From DHVE2 group archaeon (lineage in GTDB: Archaea; Thermoplasmatota; Thermoplasmata; Thermoplasmatales; Aciduliprofundaceae), in assembly GCA_015520985.1 (NCBI GenBank), contig WAOY01000137.1:1-7503 (forward strand): a stretch of 7,503 bases of DNA, written 5' to 3'. Under the pieces are notes generated by a model. The model worked only from the letters and a program-made list of their open reading frames with translations. It had not been told where the DNA came from and ran no database searches. Shown here piece by piece: positions 5,049-7,503 of the stretch. Numbering within the stretch: the stretch's first letter is position 1; each line of letters starts with the position of its first letter. Both the position numbers and the translations under genes were made by a program.

Positions 5049-5618
5049 ATGGACAGGATCCTCGCCCAGGCCCGGGTGTACTACATATTCGCCTACGGGA
5101 GGGACTCCAGCGTTTACGAGGATAAAAAGTGGGTTCTGGGGTACGTGTATTTCACCCGAGACCGCATAGTGTTCCGGTACAGGGACAGGTTATGGGAGGT
5201 GAGGTACGGAGATATCGAGGGAATTGAGGAGAGGGACAGGTACTCCCGGGTCTCCCCACCCATGGGCTGGTCCCGTGGGAGCATACTTGAGATCAGGCAC
5301 TACGAGGACGCATCCAGGAAGCACGTGATAACCACCCTTATCTCCGCGGACTTTGACACGGTCACCAAGATGAAGGCAATAATATCCCGCCTCGCCTTCG
5401 GCGAAAGGAGAAAAATCGGTGAGGTTCACCGCAAGGTACTCCTGCTCATTTCCCTGGGTATAAGGAACGCAGGGGTGATCACGTACCTCCTGGACCTGGA
5501 CAGGGAGAACTACGATTCCATCCTGAAGGATCTCCGTCTAAACGGGCTGCTAACGGAGAGCCTCGAGCTCACATCCGAGGGACGAAGAATCCTGAACGAG
5601 ATCAGGAAAAGTTTTTAA
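5049..5618 (+). CDS. Beta-rich plus winged-helix protein, possibly CheF-like
   Basis: A 189-aa soluble protein. Residues 10-116 look like a small beta-barrel/PH-like domain: alternating strands (GYVYFTRDRIVFRYRDRLWEVRY at 31-53, SILEIRHY at 78-85, KHVITTLIS at 91-99) followed by a helix (DTVTKMKAIISRLAF, 103-117). Residues 126-186 read as a winged helix: helix 127-136, a recognition-helix candidate DRENYDSILKDLRLNGLL (151-168), and a wing leading to LTSEGRRILNEI. This order resembles the C-terminal two thirds of archaeal CheF, which links the chemotaxis system to the archaellum. The protein is shorter than CheF (~290 aa) and no taxis gene is nearby, so a stand-alone regulator or an uncharacterised relative is as likely. 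It has its own TATA-like box and its TAA stop lies in the queD promoter. Confidence 0.7.
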   Translation: MDRILAQARVYYIFAYGRDSSVYEDKKWVLGYVYFTRDRIVFRYRDRLWEVRYGDIEGIEERDRYSRVSPPMGWSRGSILEIRHYEDASRKHVITTLISADFDTVTKMKAIISRLAFGERRKIGEVHRKVLLLISLGIRNAGVITYLLDLDRENYDSILKDLRLNGLLTESLELTSEGRRILNEIRKSF

Positions 5619-5621
5619 ATA
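5612..5621 (+). promoter_or_regulatory. TATA-like box for queD-queC
   Basis: TTTTTAAATA, with core TTTAAATA at 5614-5621, is centred 25.5 nt before ATG 5643. It overlaps the TAA stop (5616-5618) of the preceding gene. No riboswitch-sized leader exists between this box and queD, so control by a preQ1-type riboswitch is not supported. Confidence 0.6.
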
Positions 5622-5642
5622 CTTCACACCCATGCTTCGCGG

Positions 5643-6119
5643 ATGATGCTCGAGATAGACGGGTGGAAGGTCGGGATGAAGTTCTCGGCTGCGCACTTCA
5701 TACCCGAGCACGGGAAATGCTCGCGCATTCACGGGCACGATTACGGGGTACGGGTACGCATATTCGGAGAGTTGCATCGGGGAATCCTATTTGACTTCGT
5801 TGAACTCAAGAGAGCCGTGCGCAGGATATGCGATCACCTGGACCATCACGTTCTCATACCCCGGGGGAGCGTGGAGGTGGAGGTCACGGTGGAGAATGGT
5901 ACGGTGAGGGCCAGGGTCGGGGAAAAGGAATACTCCTTCCCGGAATCTGACGTGGTCTTCGTGGACGTGGGCATCCCCAGCGCCGAGGAGCTGGCAAGAT
6001 ACATAGGCAAAATGATACTCCGCGAAGTTAAATTCCCCGAAAACGTGAAGGGCATCGAGGTGTGCGTGGACGAGGGCCCGGGACAGGGCGCCTGCGAATA
6101 CTTCGCTCTGGGTGATTGA
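5643..6119 (+). CDS. queD: 6-carboxy-5,6,7,8-tetrahydropterin synthase (QueD)
   Basis: A 158-aa enzyme of the PTPS/QueD superfamily. It converts 7,8-dihydroneopterin triphosphate to 6-carboxytetrahydropterin, an early step to preQ0, the base precursor of archaeosine in archaeal tRNA. Zinc ligands are H18, H30 and H32. The CxxxHGH signature (C26 to H32) keeps the catalytic cysteine, which marks QueD rather than the PTPS-III folate type. LDHH (66-69) supplies the Asp/His pair, and E144 in [12 protein letters not shown] is the pterin-anchoring Glu. Residues ~76-108 form an extra beta hairpin absent from the ~120-aa E. coli enzyme. ATG 5643 fits leaderless initiation; ATG 5646 would remove one residue. 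It is followed by queC with only 1 nt between stop and ATG. Archaeosine synthesis is inferred from the lineage, since the transglycosylase is not in view. Confidence 0.92.
   Translation: MMLEIDGWKVGMKFSAAHFIPEHGKCSRIHGHDYGVRVRIFGELHRGILFDFVELKRAVRRICDHLDHHVLIPRGSVEVEVTVENGTVRARVGEKEYSFPESDVVFVDVGIPSAEELARYIGKMILREVKFPENVKGIEVCVDEGPGQGACEYFALGD
6111..6115 (+). promoter_or_regulatory. Ribosome-binding site of queC inside the end of queD
   Basis: GGTGA lies just before the queD TGA (6117-6119) and ends 5 nt before ATG 6121. It favours ATG 6121 over GTG 6112, which falls inside the motif itself, and indicates that queC translation is coupled to queD. Confidence 0.6.
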
Positions 6120-6120
6120 A

Positions 6121-6834
6121 ATGAAATGCGTGGTCCTGTTGTCCGGCGGACTCGATTCGGCCACAACCCTTGCCATAGCGGTGGAGGAGTGCTCCGAAGT
6201 ACATGCGCTATCCTTCGATTACGGACAGAGACATTCCCGGGAATTGGAGAGCGCAAAGAGGATAGCGGAGCACTACGGCGTAAAGCACAAGATAATTCCC
6301 CTTGACCTTAGGAGCATCGGGGGCAGCGCGCTTACCGACGACATAGAGGTGCCGGAGAGGAACCTAGAGGACATAGAGAAGGAAATTCCGGTCACCTACG
6401 TTCCGGCGAGGAACACGATCCTGCTATCCTACGCCCTCGCCTACGCGGAGGTTATTGATGCGGATCGCATATACATCGGGGTGAACGCGCTGGACTACTC
6501 CGGCTACCCGGACTGCAGGCCCGAGTACATCCGGGCGTTCCAGGAGGTGGCACGGCTGGGCACTAAGAGGGGTGTGGAGGGCAGGCCCATAGAGATAAGA
6601 ACGCCCCTGATACACATGACCAAGGCTGAGATCATAAAGAGAGGTATGGAACTCGGTGTGCCCTACGAGCTCACCTGGTCCTGCTACCGGGGCGGGGAGA
6701 AGGCGTGCGGGCGGTGCGACTCCTGCCTGCTCCGCCTGAAGGGATTCATGGAAGCAGGTTACGAGGACCCGCTGGAGTACGAGTCCTATCCGGAATTCTA
6801 CCTCCGCTACCTGGAGGAGAGGAGGAAGGGATGA
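6121..6834 (+). CDS. queC: 7-cyano-7-deazaguanine (preQ0) synthase QueC
   Basis: This 237-aa ATP-dependent enzyme turns 7-carboxy-7-deazaguanine plus ammonia into preQ0. The PP-loop SGGLDS is at 8-13, followed by [10 protein letters not shown] (32-41), VPARNT (94-99), [15 protein letters not shown] (120-134) and [11 protein letters not shown] (161-171), all typical of QueC. Four zinc-binding cysteines are present at 188, 196, 199 and 202 (SCY...CGRCDSC). Length is normal for the family. ATG 6121 follows GGTGA at 6111-6115. GTG 6112 would add only three residues. It directly follows queD and overlaps the ATG of the next small gene (ATGA). QueE and QueF are not in the window. In archaea preQ0 is inserted into tRNA position 15 by ArcTGT and then converted to archaeosine. 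Confidence 0.95.
   Translation: MKCVVLLSGGLDSATTLAIAVEECSEVHALSFDYGQRHSRELESAKRIAEHYGVKHKIIPLDLRSIGGSALTDDIEVPERNLEDIEKEIPVTYVPARNTILLSYALAYAEVIDADRIYIGVNALDYSGYPDCRPEYIRAFQEVARLGTKRGVEGRPIEIRTPLIHMTKAEIIKRGMELGVPYELTWSCYRGGEKACGRCDSCLLRLKGFMEAGYEDPLEYESYPEFYLRYLEERRKG
6821..6825 (+). promoter_or_regulatory. Ribosome-binding site of the 46-aa zinc protein
   Basis: GGAGG at the 3' end of queC, 5 nt before ATG 6831. It decides the start of the microprotein and argues against the longer frame that opens inside queC. It coincides with Glu/Arg-rich codons of queC, so part of the match may be fortuitous, but spacing and strength are good. Confidence 0.55.
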
Positions 6835-6971
6835 TCCTGGGCTCATGCTACATATGCGGAAATAAGGCGAGGCATGTGTGCAGGCTCTGCGGCAGACCCG
6901 TGTGCGACGAGCACTACTTGCCCTCGGTAGGCCTGTGCACCAGGTGCGCCCGGGGCGGGGAAAATAAATAA
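6831..6971 (+). CDS. 46-aa zinc-binding microprotein (cross-brace-like Cys/His array)
   Basis: Only 46 residues, of which eight are evenly paired metal ligands: C6/C9, C17/C20, C25/H28 and C36/C39. All are spaced x2 within pairs. This is enough for two zinc ions in a cross-brace (B-box or HIT-finger-like) arrangement. The inter-pair segments are short and basic (GNKARHV, GRPV, YLPSVGL). I recall similar small zinc proteins in other Euryarchaeota but cannot name the family. The ATG at 6831 overlaps the queC TGA (ATGA), and GGAGG at 6821-6825 sits 5 nt upstream, so it is translated with queC. The TAA stop (6969-6971) falls in the AT-rich promoter of pcm. Longer readings of this frame starting inside queC are spurious. 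A role in tRNA modification or in RNA or protein binding is only suggested by position. Confidence 0.8.
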   Translation: MILGSCYICGNKARHVCRLCGRPVCDEHYLPSVGLCTRCARGGENK

Positions 6972-6972
6972 A
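6961..6972 (+). promoter_or_regulatory. TATA-like box for pcm
   Basis: An uninterrupted A/T run (AAAATAAATAAA) in GC-rich surroundings, centred about 27 nt before GTG 6994. It contains the TAA stop of the zinc microprotein (6969-6971). The ATG at 6972 opens only a two-codon frame and is not a gene start. Confidence 0.55.
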
Positions 6973-6993
6973 TGCGTAGGGACATTACCCCGG

Positions 6994-7503
6994 GTGAACA
7001 ACGAGGACCTGGTTCAGGAACTCCTTCGGTGGAAGTACATAAAGTCGGAGAGGGTTAAGAGGGCGTTTCTGAGCGTGGATCGAGCCAATTTTGTTCCGGA
7101 GGAGGTCCGGGCCCAGGCATACTACGACGACCCGCTGCCCATCGGGTACAAGCAGACCATAAGCGCGCCGAGTATCGTTGCCACGATGCTGGAGCTGCTG
7201 GACGTGCATGAGGGGGACAAGGTTTTGGAGATTGGTACGGGATCAGGGTACAACGCCTGCCTCCTCGCCGCCCTTGGGGGCACTGTGATAACCATAGAGA
7301 GGATCCCCCAGCTCAGGGACTTCGCCAAGAAGAACATGGAGAAGTGTCCATTCCGGGATAGGATCAAGATACTCCTGGGAGACGGCTCCATGGGATACAG
7401 GCCCGAGGCACCCTACGACAGGATAATCGTGACCTGCGGGGCCCCTGACATTCCGAAGACGCTTATAGAGCAGCTTAAGGTGGGGGGAAGGATGGTCATA
7501 CCG
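6994..7503 (+). CDS. pcm: Protein-L-isoaspartate O-methyltransferase, partial (3' end cut)
   Basis: The first 170 residues are open to the window edge (the family is ~215 aa). The enzyme methylates L-isoaspartyl residues of aged proteins with SAM, starting their repair in the cytosol. Visible features are an N-terminal helical segment with VKRAFLSVDRANFVPEE (21-37), YYDDPLPIGYKQTISAP (43-59), the SAM motif VLEIGTGSGYNACLLA (77-92), TIERIPQLRDFAKKN (100-114), and the later motifs GDGSMGY (129-135), APYDRIIVT (139-147) and LKVGGRMVIP (161-170). QTISAPS carries Ser60 where the family commonly has His (QTISAPH). GTG 6994 is the only sensible start: it gives the right N-terminus and lies 27 nt after a TATA-like box, fitting a leaderless GTG-initiated mRNA. 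It is in a different transcription unit from queD-queC. Confidence 0.93.
   Translation, partial: MNNEDLVQELLRWKYIKSERVKRAFLSVDRANFVPEEVRAQAYYDDPLPIGYKQTISAPSIVATMLELLDVHEGDKVLEIGTGSGYNACLLAALGGTVITIERIPQLRDFAKKNMEKCPFRDRIKILLGDGSMGYRPEAPYDRIIVTCGAPDIPKTLIEQLKVGGRMVIP

Noticed and set aside
5622..5642. A preQ1-type riboswitch upstream of queD
   Set aside because: Only about 20 nt separate the TATA-like box from ATG 5643, and the transcript appears leaderless, leaving no room for an aptamer.
6972..6980. ATG 6972 as the start of pcm
   Set aside because: It is in a different frame and reaches TAG after two codons. The Pcm frame begins at GTG 6994.
1..7503. CRISPR arrays, tRNA genes, transposons, phage genes or defence systems
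   Set aside because: No regular direct repeats, no tRNA-like cloverleaf, no transposase or integrase signature and no toxin-antitoxin pair with recognisable toxin were seen. The RHH-like pair lacks an adjacent toxin gene.

Overview
This window is a compact, gene-dense, GC-rich stretch of archaeal chromosome. It most resembles the Thermoplasmatota side of the Euryarchaeota, although no marker here fixes the genus. The archaeal call rests on AT-rich TATA-like boxes centred about 24-27 nt before start codons (leaderless transcripts), a METTL5-type methyltransferase, a small protein that looks like the archaeal DUF5611 family, a queD-queC pair that in archaea serves tRNA archaeosine, and heavy use of AGG/AGA Arg and ATA Ile codons. 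No rRNA, tRNA, CRISPR array, insertion sequence or phage gene is visible. No stretch longer than about 110 bases lacks a gene.

Left block (1-2080, + strand). The window opens in the 3' end of dnaK, followed 7 nt later by a complete dnaJ. Two small genes follow that I cannot name. Each encodes a short N-terminal segment that reads like a ribbon-helix-helix DNA-binding fold, followed by a long charged helical or coiled-coil region. The first takes its ribosome-binding site from the dnaJ stop region, and the second overlaps the first by 68 nt. All four could be one transcription unit.

Second block (2106-3730, + strand). A helical-repeat protein of unknown function is translationally coupled (ATGA overlap) to a HycI-type [NiFe]-hydrogenase maturation protease. 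A short-chain dehydrogenase/reductase follows with its own TATA box. It ends 2 nt from a convergent small gene on the - strand (DUF5611-like, 3733-4026).

Third block (4132-5618, + strand). Across a ~105-nt divergent promoter region with a perfect 6-bp inverted repeat lie a 93-aa unknown protein and a METTL5-like adenine-N6 methyltransferase, joined by an ATGA overlap. The methyltransferase has NVPF in place of the usual NPPF. A 189-aa protein with a beta-rich N-terminal half and a winged-helix-like C-terminus, loosely like the C-terminal part of archaeal CheF, follows under its own promoter.

Right block (5643-7503, + strand). queD and queC, two steps towards preQ0 (the archaeosine precursor base), are followed by a 46-aa protein with eight regularly spaced Cys/His zinc ligands, coupled to queC by ATGA. 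The window ends inside pcm (protein-L-isoaspartate methyltransferase).

A recurring layout rule is visible. All four TAA stops on the + strand lie inside the AT-rich box that appears to promote the next gene. TGA is used at the ATGA couplings and at every other + strand stop. The strongest candidates for new biology are the dnaK-dnaJ-linked tandem RHH/coiled-coil pair, the small protein coupled to the METTL5 homologue, and the zinc microprotein coupled to queC.
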